Source: DAOPJM01 sp035399665 (GTDB taxonomy: Bacteria; Bacillota; Clostridia; Christensenellales; CAG-138). From it: 64,000 bases of DNA. Under the pieces are notes generated by a model. The model had not been told where the DNA came from, did not search any database, and saw only the letters and a program-made list of their open reading frames with translations. Every line of letters starts with the position of its first letter. Position 1 is the stretch's first letter. This document shows, piece by piece, positions 35,424 through 45,253 of this stretch. The translations under genes and the position numbers were made by a program. The DNA lies in contig DAOPJM010000004.1 of the NCBI GenBank assembly GCA_035399665.1, positions 1 to 64,000 on the forward strand. Reading direction: 5' to 3'.

Positions 35424-38400
35424 TTAGTCGTCGCTGCCGTCGGTGAGTCTCCAGGTGGAGCTGATCAGCGGAGAGATGGTGCCCATCTGGCTGATGTAGT
35501 CCGCAAGGAGGTTCCTGGCCTGTCCCTTATCCTCGCCCTGTATCATGTCATACTGGGTGGAGTAGATTATCCTTGCAGAGTCGTTTGCCGTAAACGGGCA
35601 ACCATTCTCGTTGAGGTAGCTGACGTAGTTGCCGCCGCCGTTATAGCGATAGTTGTTGACGACGACCGTGAACACATCGTCGTCCGTGACCTCGACGTCG
35701 TTGTAGGTCATGGAGACTACGCGGCTGCCCTTCTCGTTCGTGTAGTTAATTACATAGGAGAAGCCGTCGCCGTAGATTACGTCATAGTAGGTCAGATTGC
35801 TCGTGGTAACATAGGGGTTGCCGCCATCGTCCGTATCAATCTTCGTCGCGGCAAACTCCAGCCATGTCTTGACCTCCTTACCCGTCATGGTGATCTGGTA
35901 GAACCAGTTTTCATAGCGATAGAGCTTGAACATATCGCCCCTTAGAACATCGCCTTCACCGATGAGGTTCGCGGCGCTGCCGCTCGTCAAAGGAGCCGAG
36001 ATGGACAGCTGCGCCATGGTGTCATCCGAGGTGTCATAGGGGGTGTTCAGTCCGGTTCTGTCATACGCGCCCCAGAGCTGTACCCTGTTGATGAGGTCCA
36101 TGAACGCGGAGGGCGCGGTTCCAAGGTTCGCCGCCGGGAAGTTGCCGTCCGCTTCGCCTATCTTCACAAGCATGTACTCGTTCCAAGTGGCGGTCTCATA
36201 GGGCTTGAGCAGCTCTACAAGCTCAGCGTCCGCGGCCAGACCCTGTACGGTGACGTAGCTGGCGTTCACATAGAGGGAATCGGTTGCGGGATAATAGGAG
36301 AATGTCGCGTCCGCCATGCCTCTGCCCTTGGTGTGGGGGGAGATGACATTGATAAGGTCGCCGTTGGCGTTCGCTATCTTGGTGACGGTACTTCTGTGCT
36401 CATGGCCTGAGATGACAAGGTCTATGCCGTCGGTCGTCTCGATAAGCTCACGCACGAAGTCGGATTCGAGCGGAGAGGAATCAATGCCGCTGTGCGACAC
36501 AATAACCACTATGTCCGCCGCCGCCTGCAGCTCGGCCTTGTAATGCTCGTAGGTTTCGATAACGCCCGCGAAGTAGATACCTTCCCAGTTTGCGGGAACG
36601 TCCCACTTGGCGATGTTCGGATTGCCCATGCCAAGCAGAGCAACCTTAACTCCGTCATACTCCTTGATGATGTACGGAGCGTAGCCATTCCAAGTCGCCC
36701 AGTCCTTCGTCTCGGCGTTGTTGGTCTCCGCCGCAAGGTAGTTCGCGACGCAGACCGCAACCTGAGACTCTCCCGCTGTGGCTTCCGCCGTGAGATCCGC
36801 AAGCTGTCTGTTCAGTATGGCAAGGCCGTAGTTGAACTCATGGTTGCCGGGAACGAACATATCGTAGCCGATAGATCTCAGCGCAAGCATACCGGGGTCT
36901 GTCACCTCGGACTTGTAGAACGCGTAGTAGTAGCTCATCGGAGTGCCTTGGATAAGGTCGCCCGAGTCAACCAGAATAACATTCTCGCTCTCCTCGCGCA
37001 CGGATTTGACATAGGTCGCGACCTGCGCAAGACTGCGGTTGTAGGTTCCGCTCTTTGAGACGTCAACGGTATAGTCGGTAGGATAGAACTGACCGTGTAC
37101 ATCGCTTGTCGCAAGCAGACGAACCTCGGTTGACTGATTCGCTGCTATGCTCCAGGTGGAGGTGATGTCGGGATATATCGTGGAGTTCTTCTGCGCGGTG
37201 ATGTAGTCCGCAAGCAGGTTCCTCGCCTGTCCCTTGTCCTCGCCCTGAATCATGTCGTACTGGGTGGAGTAGATTATCCTGTCGGGATCGTTGGCAATGA
37301 ACTCACAGCCGTTGTTGTTGAGGTACTCGACATATTTTCCGCCGCCGTTGTAGCGGTAGTTGTTGACCACAACCGTGAACACATCGGTATCCGCAACCTC
37401 AACGCCGTTGTAGGTCATGGAAACAACCCTCTGACCATCGGCCAAGGTATGGTCAAGGACGTAGGAGAAGCCGTCGCCGTAGATGACGTCATAGTAGGTC
37501 AGATCCACGGAGAAGTTCCCGTTGGAGCCGGAAATCTTGGACGCCGCGAAGTCGAGCCAAGTCCTTAGCTCCTTGCCCGTCATGGTAATCTGGTAGAACC
37601 AGTTCTCATAGCGGTAGAGCTTGAACATATCGCCCAAGACTATCTCGCCCTCGGGAATGAGGTTTGCCGCGCTGCCGCTCGTCAAAGGAGCCGAGATGGA
37701 CAGCTGAGCCATGGTATCGTCGGAGGTATCGTCGGGGGTGTTCAGTCCCGTCCTGTCGTATGCGCCCCAGAGCTGAACCCTGTTGATGAGGTCCATGAAC
37801 GCGGAGGGCGCGACGCCAAGATTGGAAGCTGAGAAGTTGCCCGCCGCGGTTCCGATGGACTGGAGCATATAGTCGTTCCAAGTCTCGTCCTCATAGGGCT
37901 TGAGCATCCTGATGACGTCGGGATCGGCCTTGAGGCTCGCGGTGCTGTTGACGGAAGCGGTAACGCTCAGCTCGCCGGTGGCGGGGTTGTAGGTCAGCGT
38001 GGCGTCGCCCACGGCTCTGCCCTTGGTGTAGGGGGAGATGACGTGAATGGTCTCGCCCTTTGAGTTGGTGATCTTGGTGACCTTGTTCCTATGCTCATGA
38101 CCCGATACCGCCAAATCGATGGAGTCGGTGGTCGTAATCAGCTCACGGATGAAGTCGGAGTCGTCGGAAGAATCGATACCGCTGTGGGATACGACTATGA
38201 TGATGTCGGCCGCGGCCTTCATCTCAGCCTCGTAATGCAGATAGGTTTCAACGACGCCCGCGAAGTAGATTCCTTCCCAGTTGGCGGGAACGTCCCAGTT
38301 CGCGATGTTGGGATTGCCTATGCCCATGATGGCGACCTTTACGCCGTCATACTCCTTGATGATGTACGGAGCATAGTCATTCCAAGTCGCCCAGTCCCTT

Positions 38401-40859
38401 GTCTCGTCATTGTTGGTTGCGGCGGCAAGGTAGTTGGCGCAGGACACCGCTACTTGCTTTTCGGCCTTGTAGCCCTCGGCGGTCAGCTGCGAAAGCTGAC
38501 GCTGAAGTATGGTCATGCCGTAGTTGAACTCATGGTTGCCCGGTACGAACAGGTCGTAGCCCATGGTACGCAGGGTTTTCATCGCGGGGTCGGCTATCTC
38601 CTCGCGATAGAAGGCGAAGTAATAGCTCATCGGGGTACCCTGTACAAGGTCGCCCGCATCGACCAGGATTACATTCTCGCTCTCTTGGCGAACCTTCTTG
38701 ACATAAGCCTCAACATGGGCCAAGCCGCGGTCATAGGTTCCGCTGTAAGAAACGTCCTTCGTATAGTCGGTGGGATAGAACTGACCGTGCATATCGCTCG
38801 TCGCAAGAAGGCGAATCTCGACGGCCTCGTCCTCCACGTAGGGATAATCGCTTATGAGACCTACTATCTTGCGCAGTATGCAGGAAGCGTCGCTCGCCTG
38901 CAGACCGGCTTCACCGTTGACGTCGGCGGCCTTCATGGCTACGGCATCCAACGAGGTAAGCCCTACAAGGTGTCTTAGGATATCCGAAGCGTCCTGAGCG
39001 TTGACAGAGCCGCTCTTGTTGGCGTCGCCCTTCATGAGGTCGTAGCTTACGCTCCAAGTGCTCTCGCTGCCAGCGTAGGGGATGTCATACGGGGTGACGG
39101 TACCCATGTACTCGATATACTCGCAAATGAGTGTGGGAACGGGCGCTCTCTCGTCTCCGAGATAAGCCGAAGCCGTCCAAACGCAGTCGTCGCCGTCCAA
39201 GCCCGTAGCTTCATAGAAGCCGTAGGAACCGCCGATACGGTAGCTGTTGAGCGCGACGCGGATCAAGCCCTCATAATCCTTCAGGTCAACTCCGTTGTAG
39301 GTCGCGTACTCCAGCCTCTTGCCCTTCTCCTTAAAGACATTGATGTGATAATCAACACCGTAGAAGGTGTCAAGGCCGTATATGCTGTCGGAGGAATTGC
39401 GATATATTTCGCCGGTCGCCGCGTTGCAGGCATACATATCCGCGACGGTGTTCATCCAGTTATAGAGCTGCTCGCCCGTCATATCGACGGCGACAAGCAG
39501 GTTGTTGGAGTAACGGTAGAGCCTCGAAACATCCAGCAGGGAAACGGTATCGCCGTCCTTGGGAACAAAGCTCAGCGTTCCGTCCGAGTTCTTCCCGAAC
39601 ACAGGCGAGGCAATGGACACCGTAGCGCCCTCTATGCCAAGCTCCTCGCTCTGCCAGGTCGCCCAAATCTGCGCCTTATGGACGAGATCCAGCAAGTGCG
39701 TCTGCTGCTCTATCATATCGTCGTTGGTCTTGCCCTGGGATTCATCGGTCAGCGCGTCCCAGCCGCCGCCGAAATCGCCGCGGGCCTCGCTCGCCCATTC
39801 GCGGGCTTCGTCATACCAAGGCTTAATGGTCTCGGCAAGCGTGGCGTCCACGGAAGCGCCGGACAGCGCGATGTTGGAGGTGCTGATCTCATAACCCGTG
39901 ACCGCGCCCGCCTCGTCGAAGCTGAAGTTGATTACGGCGTTTGCGACGTTGCTGCCGCCGCCGTTGATTATCTGAACGGTCTCTCCGTCCTTGTTGGTGA
40001 GGGTGCCGACGCGTGCGCTGTGGTCATGCCCACAGCTCACAATCGCCACGCCGGAGGAGTTCTGTACGCCGTTTATTACCTGTGATTCAAGGGAGGATGA
40101 GCCGTAACCGGAGTGAGCGGAAACGATGATAAGATCCGCATCCTCGTTTGTGTTGATGTAGTCAACCCATTTCTGAATCTCAACCTCAAGCAGGCGCTCC
40201 TCGTTGCCGTCAGAGTAGAACTTGAGATTGGGGAAGTTCTGGGATGAATCCCAACCGTCGCAGTTGGCGTTCGTGATGCCGATTACCGCGATGGTGGCCG
40301 ACTTGCCCGCTTCGTTGGTGAAGGTCTTGAGGGCATAGGGCTTATAGAAGCTGTCGCCCGCCTTGACCTGCTGCCCCAACAGATTCGTGCCGTCCTCGAC
40401 CAAGGTCAGGTTGGCTCCGAGTACGTCTATGCCCGCATCTTCCAAAAGCAGCATCTGCCTGTCTCTTACGGACGGCAGGTAGTTGTACTCATGATTGCCC
40501 GTAACGAACATATCATAGCCGATATATTTGAGGGCGGTGGTCATGGGGTTTTCTTCTTGGTTCTTGATGGTGGCGGCATACTGCGCCAAAAGATTGCCCT
40601 GGAATGTATCGCCGTTGTCCACGACGAGTACGTTGTCCTCGCCGTATGCGCTGCGCGCCTCGCTGATTACAGAGGCGACGCGAACCATGCTGTTCACATC
40701 CTCCTTGGCGGTTGAAACGTCATACTGTGCGGATCTTCCGTGCATATCGGTGGTAGCATAGAAGGATACCGTGAGGCTGTTCGCGTCGGCGATGCTCCAC
40801 ACGGGCACAAGCGTTAACACCATTAGAAGTGCGATCAATAAAGCTGTGACTTTCTTCAT
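35424..40859 (-). CDS. Secreted protein with three 5'-nucleotidase modules and an internal dockerin
   Basis: An 1811-residue protein with a signal peptide (cleavage near residue 26). Three UshA/YfkN-type modules, each a metallophosphoesterase plus a substrate-binding domain, start near residues 28, 678 and 1243. Metal-site motifs are intact in each: TDMHG/SDMHG/SDVHG, NGDTFQG/AGDLVQG/SGDLIQG, GNHE three times, and GHDH/GHEH/GHEH. Between modules 1 and 2 (about 608-670) is a type I dockerin with two calcium loops, DANKSGSVNAQD and DVNGEAGLQASD. Modules 2 and 3 are very similar, so one is a recent duplicate. No wall-anchor motif is seen. It probably releases nucleosides and phosphate from nucleotides outside the cell. 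Confidence 0.92.
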   Translation of the reverse strand: MKKVTALLIALLMVLTLVPVWSIADANSLTVSFYATTDMHGRSAQYDVSTAKEDVNSMVRVASVISEARSAYGEDNVLVVDNGDTFQGNLLAQYAATIKNQEENPMTTALKYIGYDMFVTGNHEYNYLPSVRDRQMLLLEDAGIDVLGANLTLVEDGTNLLGQQVKAGDSFYKPYALKTFTNEAGKSATIAVIGITNANCDGWDSSQNFPNLKFYSDGNEERLLEVEIQKWVDYINTNEDADLIIVSAHSGYGSSSLESQVINGVQNSSGVAIVSCGHDHSARVGTLTNKDGETVQIINGGGSNVANAVINFSFDEAGAVTGYEISTSNIALSGASVDATLAETIKPWYDEAREWASEARGDFGGGWDALTDESQGKTNDDMIEQQTHLLDLVHKAQIWATWQSEELGIEGATVSIASPVFGKNSDGTLSFVPKDGDTVSLLDVSRLYRYSNNLLVAVDMTGEQLYNWMNTVADMYACNAATGEIYRNSSDSIYGLDTFYGVDYHINVFKEKGKRLEYATYNGVDLKDYEGLIRVALNSYRIGGSYGFYEATGLDGDDCVWTASAYLGDERAPVPTLICEYIEYMGTVTPYDIPYAGSESTWSVSYDLMKGDANKSGSVNAQDASDILRHLVGLTSLDAVAMKAADVNGEAGLQASDASCILRKIVGLISDYPYVEDEAVEIRLLATSDMHGQFYPTDYTKDVSYSGTYDRGLAHVEAYVKKVRQESENVILVDAGDLVQGTPMSYYFAFYREEIADPAMKTLRTMGYDLFVPGNHEFNYGMTILQRQLSQLTAEGYKAEKQVAVSCANYLAAATNNDETRDWATWNDYAPYIIKEYDGVKVAIMGIGNPNIANWDVPANWEGIYFAGVVETYLHYEAEMKAAADIIIVVSHSGIDSSDDSDFIRELITTTDSIDLAVSGHEHRNKVTKITNSKGETIHVISPYTKGRAVGDATLTYNPATGELSVTASVNSTASLKADPDVIRMLKPYEDETWNDYMLQSIGTAAGNFSASNLGVAPSAFMDLINRVQLWGAYDRTGLNTPDDTSDDTMAQLSISAPLTSGSAANLIPEGEIVLGDMFKLYRYENWFYQITMTGKELRTWLDFAASKISGSNGNFSVDLTYYDVIYGDGFSYVLDHTLADGQRVVSMTYNGVEVADTDVFTVVVNNYRYNGGGKYVEYLNNNGCEFIANDPDRIIYSTQYDMIQGEDKGQARNLLADYITAQKNSTIYPDITSTWSIAANQSTEVRLLATSDVHGQFYPTDYTVDVSKSGTYNRSLAQVATYVKSVREESENVILVDSGDLIQGTPMSYYYAFYKSEVTDPGMLALRSIGYDMFVPGNHEFNYGLAILNRQLADLTAEATAGESQVAVCVANYLAAETNNAETKDWATWNGYAPYIIKEYDGVKVALLGMGNPNIAKWDVPANWEGIYFAGVIETYEHYKAELQAAADIVVIVSHSGIDSSPLESDFVRELIETTDGIDLVISGHEHRSTVTKIANANGDLINVISPHTKGRGMADATFSYYPATDSLYVNASYVTVQGLAADAELVELLKPYETATWNEYMLVKIGEADGNFPAANLGTAPSAFMDLINRVQLWGAYDRTGLNTPYDTSDDTMAQLSISAPLTSGSAANLIGEGDVLRGDMFKLYRYENWFYQITMTGKEVKTWLEFAATKIDTDDGGNPYVTTSNLTYYDVIYGDGFSYVINYTNEKGSRVVSMTYNDVEVTDDDVFTVVVNNYRYNGGGNYVSYLNENGCPFTANDSARIIYSTQYDMIQGEDKGQARNLLADYISQMGTISPLISSTWRLTDGSDD
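38850..39036 (-). other. Dockerin-encoding segment of the nucleotidase gene
   Basis: Encodes two 22-24-residue repeats with F-hand style Asp/Asn/Ser positions (DANKSGSVNAQD then DVNGEAGLQASD), each followed by a helix ending in LRHLVGL or LRKIVGL. Confidence 0.85.
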
Positions 40860-40985
40860 AAAGATTCCTCCAATTCCTCCTAAAAATGATTGTTGTGGTC
40901 TTGGGTACTGTTGCTGTGGTTATCCTCCTTTCTTGGCGGTAAGTCTGCGTATGCCGCATTGAGCTTGGCATACGGCTACGTTTAT

Positions 40986-41014
40986 ATATTAGCATATCTT
41001 TACATTTGAAACAA
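40986..41014 (-). promoter_or_regulatory. Probable promoter of the nucleotidase gene
   Basis: Minus strand TTGTTT, 17-base spacer, TGC-TAATAT (extended -10). A leader of about 120 bases precedes the ATG. Confidence 0.5.
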
Positions 41015-41062
41015 GTGTTTTTGAACATTTCATGAACGAAATGTGCCTTTATCAAACCCGCC

Positions 41063-41091
41063 TTGTTAGAAGCTCACAATTTTGCTATAAT
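41063..41091 (+). promoter_or_regulatory. Promoter of the uridine kinase fusion gene
   Basis: TTGTTA, 17-base spacer, TGC-TATAAT (extended -10), 34 bases before the ATG. Confidence 0.75.
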
Positions 41092-41124
41092 AGGATACGA
41101 AGATTAATGTAAGAGGCGACAGCA

Positions 41125-42846
41125 ATGATACTTAGAATTGACGGTAATGAAATCGCTCCCAGACCTGACGAGACCCTGCTTGAGATAATCAAGGAGCTGG
41201 GGCTTGACTCTGATTCCCTAAAGGCAAGACCCTTGGCGGCGGACATCGCGGGCGAGGTGTTCACCCTCAACTATGTTCCCGTGCGTTCGACGGACGAGCG
41301 TCCCGCCGCTCCCACCACCTTTGCCATGCGCAGGGCGATACGCAGAAGCCGCGGCGACATAAAGCTTATTCGCTATGCGGAGAGCCGCGGCAAGGCGGTA
41401 TACGAGCGCACACTGCTGTTCGTATTCTTCCTTGCGGTGCGTTCGCTGTGGCCTGACGCCGAGGTCAAGGTCAAGCACGCCATAGGCGCGGGGCTTTATA
41501 TCACCATCAAAAAGGACAGTCCCCTTACGGCCGAGGACGTAGAGCTGCTGCACAGCGAATGCGGCAGAACCGTCAACGCCGACTACGTCTTAGAGCGCAA
41601 GCGTTTGGACATAGACGAGGCTATCGAGCTTTTTGAGCGCGACGGGCAGGAGGACAAGGTGCGCCTCTTGAAGTGGCGCAGATTCACCTACTTCGACATT
41701 TACCGCCATGGCGACTATGCCGACTACTTCTACGGCGAAATGTGTCCCTCGACCGGATATGTTCGGGTCTTTGACCTGCAATTCCACGACGACGGGCTTC
41801 TTTTGCTGCGCCCCGACAACTCCGACTACGATATGCCGGCCCCGCACGTCGATTCCCCCAAGTTTTTCGCGGTGTTCCATGAATCCGACCGTTGGGGCGA
41901 GCTGATGAGCTGTACCTGCATAGCCGACCTCAACGACCTTGTCGCCTCAGGCGAAATCCGCGAGCTTATCCGCGTCAACGAGGCTTTGCACGAGAAGCGC
42001 TTCGCGGAGCTTGCCAACGAGGTCTCCGCAAGAAACGCCAAGGTGCTGCTGATAGCGGGACCATCAAGCTCCGGCAAGACGACGAGCGCGAACCGCATGG
42101 CGACTCAGCTTAGGGTTCTTGCCAAAAAGCCAATACTGCTGTCCTTGGACGATTATTACCTTGACCGCAGTCTCGTTCAGCCCGAGCCGGACGGCAGCTT
42201 CGACTTCGAACACATCAAAATGATAGATGTTCAGGGCTTTAACCGCGACCTTGAGGCGATGCTCAAGGGCGAAACCGTTGAGATTCCCAACTTCAACTTC
42301 AAGACGGGACAGCGTGAAATGCTCGGTCACTATGTTCACATGGATGACAACAGCATACTGATTATCGAGGGTCTGCACGCCCTGAACCCCGCACTTTTGA
42401 CCCCGTCTATCGACCACGGCAGCGTGTTCAGGCTGTTCGTCTCCGCGCTGACAACCTTAAACTATGACGACCACAACCGCATTCCCACCGCAGAGGTGCG
42501 TCTGCTCCGCAGAATGGTGCGCGATTTTGAGACCAGAGGGTCCTCCCCCGAACGCACGCTCAATATGTGGGCGAGCGTAAGGGCGGGTGAGGAGCGTTGG
42601 ATCTTCCCCTACCAGGAGGGGGCGGACGCCATACTCAACACGGCCCTTGTGTACGAGCTTGCCGTGCTGAAGAAGCACATATTCCCCATACTTGAGACCG
42701 TTTCGCCTGAGAACCCCTGCTATTGGGAGACGATTTCGATTATCAAGTTCCTCAACTACGTTCAGGACGCCGCCGTGGAGGACGAGATTCCGCCAACCAG
42801 CATACTGCGCGAGTTCGTAGGCGGCAACGCCTTCTACCGTTCATAA
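41125..42846 (+). CDS. TGS/ThrRS-like domain fused to a uridine kinase-like P-loop kinase
   Basis: The 573-residue protein has a TGS-like fold at residues 1-60, a region resembling the second additional domain of threonyl-tRNA synthetase (about 60-260, with LLHSECGRTVNADY), and a uridine/phosphoribulokinase-type domain from about 300. The Walker A is AGPSSSGKTTSANR near residue 310, followed by LSLDDYYLDR (Mg/substrate Asp), and RRMVRDFETRG. Such fusions occur in Firmicutes and Thermotogae and are annotated as nucleoside kinases; the true substrate is uncertain. First gene of a likely operon with a DUF1461-type gene and tsaD. Confidence 0.85.
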   Translation: MILRIDGNEIAPRPDETLLEIIKELGLDSDSLKARPLAADIAGEVFTLNYVPVRSTDERPAAPTTFAMRRAIRRSRGDIKLIRYAESRGKAVYERTLLFVFFLAVRSLWPDAEVKVKHAIGAGLYITIKKDSPLTAEDVELLHSECGRTVNADYVLERKRLDIDEAIELFERDGQEDKVRLLKWRRFTYFDIYRHGDYADYFYGEMCPSTGYVRVFDLQFHDDGLLLLRPDNSDYDMPAPHVDSPKFFAVFHESDRWGELMSCTCIADLNDLVASGEIRELIRVNEALHEKRFAELANEVSARNAKVLLIAGPSSSGKTTSANRMATQLRVLAKKPILLSLDDYYLDRSLVQPEPDGSFDFEHIKMIDVQGFNRDLEAMLKGETVEIPNFNFKTGQREMLGHYVHMDDNSILIIEGLHALNPALLTPSIDHGSVFRLFVSALTTLNYDDHNRIPTAEVRLLRRMVRDFETRGSSPERTLNMWASVRAGEERWIFPYQEGADAILNTALVYELAVLKKHIFPILETVSPENPCYWETISIIKFLNYVQDAAVEDEIPPTSILREFVGGNAFYRS

Positions 42847-42859
42847 AGGAGCTTGCCTG

Positions 42860-43861
42860 ATGAAAAAGATATTAGCGACACTGCTTGCCGCCATTGCCTG
42901 CTTCATATTGATAATCTGCCTGTTATTCACCACAATACAGCTTGTTATGCATGACACGGCTTTTTTTGAGAGCCAATTCACGGAGCTGAAGCTTGACGAG
43001 AGTATGGGCCTGACCCTAAGCAGTCTCTCCGCCGCCATCACGCGTCTGACCGACTACATGGAGGGCGATGCGCCGGACATATCGCTCATTGTCACGCAGA
43101 ACGGCGAACAGGTTGAGATGTTCGAGCTTGAAATAGAGATTACCCACATGGCGGAGGTCAGGGAGGTTTGGCAGCAATGCGTTTCCTTCAGGAACATACT
43201 CCTTGTCGCGGCGCTGGGTCTGCTGTTTGTCGCCTTTCTCATCTACCATGAGCGCGGCGAATCGGTGTTCGTGAACGGGCTTATCTTCTCGCTTTTGATG
43301 TTTGGCGCCTGCGTCATCATCATTGGCACCTGGATTGCCATAGACTTCTCAAGCATGTGGACGACCTTCCATCACATCATCTTCCCCGGAAGCAATAATT
43401 GGCTGTTGCCCGCGTCGTCACGCATGATACAGATGCTCCCCTCCAAGCTGTTTTCCGCCTTCATCACCCGCTGCGGCATATACGCCATCGCCGTTCTTGC
43501 CCCCGTCCTGATCCTTTCGGTGACCTTTAGGGCAATCGCGAGACAGCGCATACGCAAGGCTGAAAAGGCTAAGCGCCAAAAGGAGGATGTCGAGCGGGTA
43601 AAGGAGATACCCGACGCCGTGGAGGACGGTCCCGACCTGTTGGCGGTACACAAGCTGACCAACCTTCCCGTCAGCAAGCGCGCCGAGGTCGCTGAGGAGA
43701 TTCAGCGCACCCGCATGATACGCGAGGACGTGGAGACCTTCGGCAACGACGATATGCCCATCATTCGCGAGGATACGTCTTATATTAAGAAGGACGGCAG
43801 GTTCGAAAGCTCATCCTCATCAGACCTTGAGGATGATGACAACGACGATTACGACGATTGA
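42860..43861 (+). CDS. TIGR01906/DUF1461-like integral membrane protein
   Basis: The 333-residue protein has an N-terminal helix (residues 4-28), an outside domain with EIEITHMAEVREVW, helices near 115-130, 140-160 and 210-230, and the typical block HHIIFPGSNNWLLPASSRMIQMLP. These match the conserved membrane family TIGR01906 (DUF1461), whose function is unknown. The C-terminal 100 residues form a charged cytoplasmic tail ending in a very acidic run (SSSSSDLEDDDNDDYDD). AAAGGAG lies upstream; it is 13 bases after the kinase gene. Confidence 0.75.
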   Translation: MKKILATLLAAIACFILIICLLFTTIQLVMHDTAFFESQFTELKLDESMGLTLSSLSAAITRLTDYMEGDAPDISLIVTQNGEQVEMFELEIEITHMAEVREVWQQCVSFRNILLVAALGLLFVAFLIYHERGESVFVNGLIFSLLMFGACVIIIGTWIAIDFSSMWTTFHHIIFPGSNNWLLPASSRMIQMLPSKLFSAFITRCGIYAIAVLAPVLILSVTFRAIARQRIRKAEKAKRQKEDVERVKEIPDAVEDGPDLLAVHKLTNLPVSKRAEVAEEIQRTRMIREDVETFGNDDMPIIREDTSYIKKDGRFESSSSSDLEDDDNDDYDD

Positions 43862-43916
43862 GCCTTGTGCGCGGGGCGGTTTTGCTCCGGCGGCGGGACA
43901 ATAAATAGGAGAAAAA

Positions 43917-44993
43917 ATGCTCTCATACGATGAAAGAGCCGAATTGAAGCTGAAGGAGCTTACAGACGCGGGGCAAGCCGTTGTGCTTGCGATAGAAAGC
44001 TCCTGTGACGAGACCGCCGCCGCCGTGGTGAAGAACGGCAGGCAGCTGCTGTCGAACAGCGTTTACACTCAGATACCCCTGCACAGGCGTTACGGCGGGG
44101 TCGTGCCGGAGCTTGCCTCAAGAAACCATGTCGAACAGATAGGCTCCGTGGTCTCATATGCCTTGGACGAGGCGGGTATGAGTCTTGATTCCGTTGACGC
44201 CGTGGCAGTAACCTGCGGTCCGGGGCTTGTCGGCGCGCTCTTGGTCGGCGTGAGCTTCGCAAAGGCGCTCGCCCTCTCGCACGGACTGCCGCTTATAGGC
44301 ACTCATCATATCATGGGACATATCGCCGCGAACTACCTAAGCTTTGCTGAGCTTGTCCCGCCCTTCATCTGCCTTGTGGCATCGGGTGGGCATAGTGAAA
44401 TAGTCGAGGTCGTGGACTACGACCATTGCAGACTGATAGGCTCTACCCGCGATGACGCGGCGGGCGAGGCGTTCGACAAGATTGCGAGGGTGCTCGGCCT
44501 GCCGTACCCCGGCGGCCCCGAGCTTGAGCGGCTCGCCAAAAGCGGCGATCCAAAGGCCTTTCGCTTTCATTCGGCATTCAACGAGGGCTCAGGCTATGAC
44601 ATGAGCTTTTCGGGGCTGAAAACAGCGGTAATACAGCTGATGCACAACGCCGAGCAGCGGGGCGAGACGATAAGCCGCGCCGACGTTGCGGCAAGCTTTC
44701 AGTTTGCCGTCTGCAACATACTGACAGAGAAGGCAGTCAGGGCGGCAAAGGCCTATGTCTCGGAGGGCGGCAAGCCCGCGCTTGCGCTCGCGGGCGGGGT
44801 CTCGGCCAACTCCTGCCTGCGCCAAATGCTGCGGCGCTCCTGCGAAAAGAGCGGCATTGCCTTCTATTGTCCCGACCTTAAGTACTGCACCGACAACGCC
44901 GCCATGATAGGCTCGGCGGGCTTCTACCTCCTGATGAAGGGACATAGGTCGGGTCTTGACCTCAACGCCACGCCCTACCTGAAGCTGTATTGA
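43917..44993 (+). CDS. tsaD: tRNA N6-adenosine threonylcarbamoyltransferase TsaD
   Basis: TsaD completes t6A37 synthesis on ANN-decoding tRNAs. The 358-residue protein shows AIESSCDETAAAVV at the start, the metal-binding His pair in THHIMGHIAAN near residue 129, VASGGHSEIV, the DDAAGEAFDKIARVLGLPYPGG block, and ALAGGVSANSCLR. TsaB and TsaE genes are not in the window. RBS AGGAG five bases before the ATG. Confidence 0.97.
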   Translation: MLSYDERAELKLKELTDAGQAVVLAIESSCDETAAAVVKNGRQLLSNSVYTQIPLHRRYGGVVPELASRNHVEQIGSVVSYALDEAGMSLDSVDAVAVTCGPGLVGALLVGVSFAKALALSHGLPLIGTHHIMGHIAANYLSFAELVPPFICLVASGGHSEIVEVVDYDHCRLIGSTRDDAAGEAFDKIARVLGLPYPGGPELERLAKSGDPKAFRFHSAFNEGSGYDMSFSGLKTAVIQLMHNAEQRGETISRADVAASFQFAVCNILTEKAVRAAKAYVSEGGKPALALAGGVSANSCLRQMLRRSCEKSGIAFYCPDLKYCTDNAAMIGSAGFYLLMKGHRSGLDLNATPYLKLY

Positions 44994-45089
44994 CGCACGC
45001 CTTGCGGCGCAGGTCAAAGGCTCAGTGAACCCCCAATTCCTCCAAAATCCCCCCTTTCATCCTGATATGCTCCGTCAACAAACCACGCT

Positions 45090-45252
45090 GTCATCCTGAG
45101 GAGCAGCAGCGACGAAGGATCTTGAAACAAGCTTGCGGTGAAAAGCCCCGCTCCCCCGTGGGATTCTCATCATTTCTGGTCATTGTCCCGCCGTGAGCGC
45201 CCCTTGACTTTTTAGTTTTCACCAAGATCCTTCGACTGACGCTCAGGATGAC
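45090..45252 (+). repeat. Intergenic repeat, left plus right halves (copy C)
   Basis: GTCATCCTGAGGAGC...GAAGGATCTTG on the left and CAAGATCCTTCG...GCTCAGGATGAC on the right give inverted ends around a 163-base unit. The centre contains GCTCCCCCGTGGGA and CCGCCGTGAGCGCCCCTTGAC, as in the other copies. Confidence 0.85.
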
Positions 45253-45253
45253 G

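Noticed and set aside
38091..38978. 295-codon plus-strand frame opposite the nucleotidase
   Set aside because: Antisense of a conserved repeat module; the same pattern recurs at 36492-37058 because the modules are duplicated.
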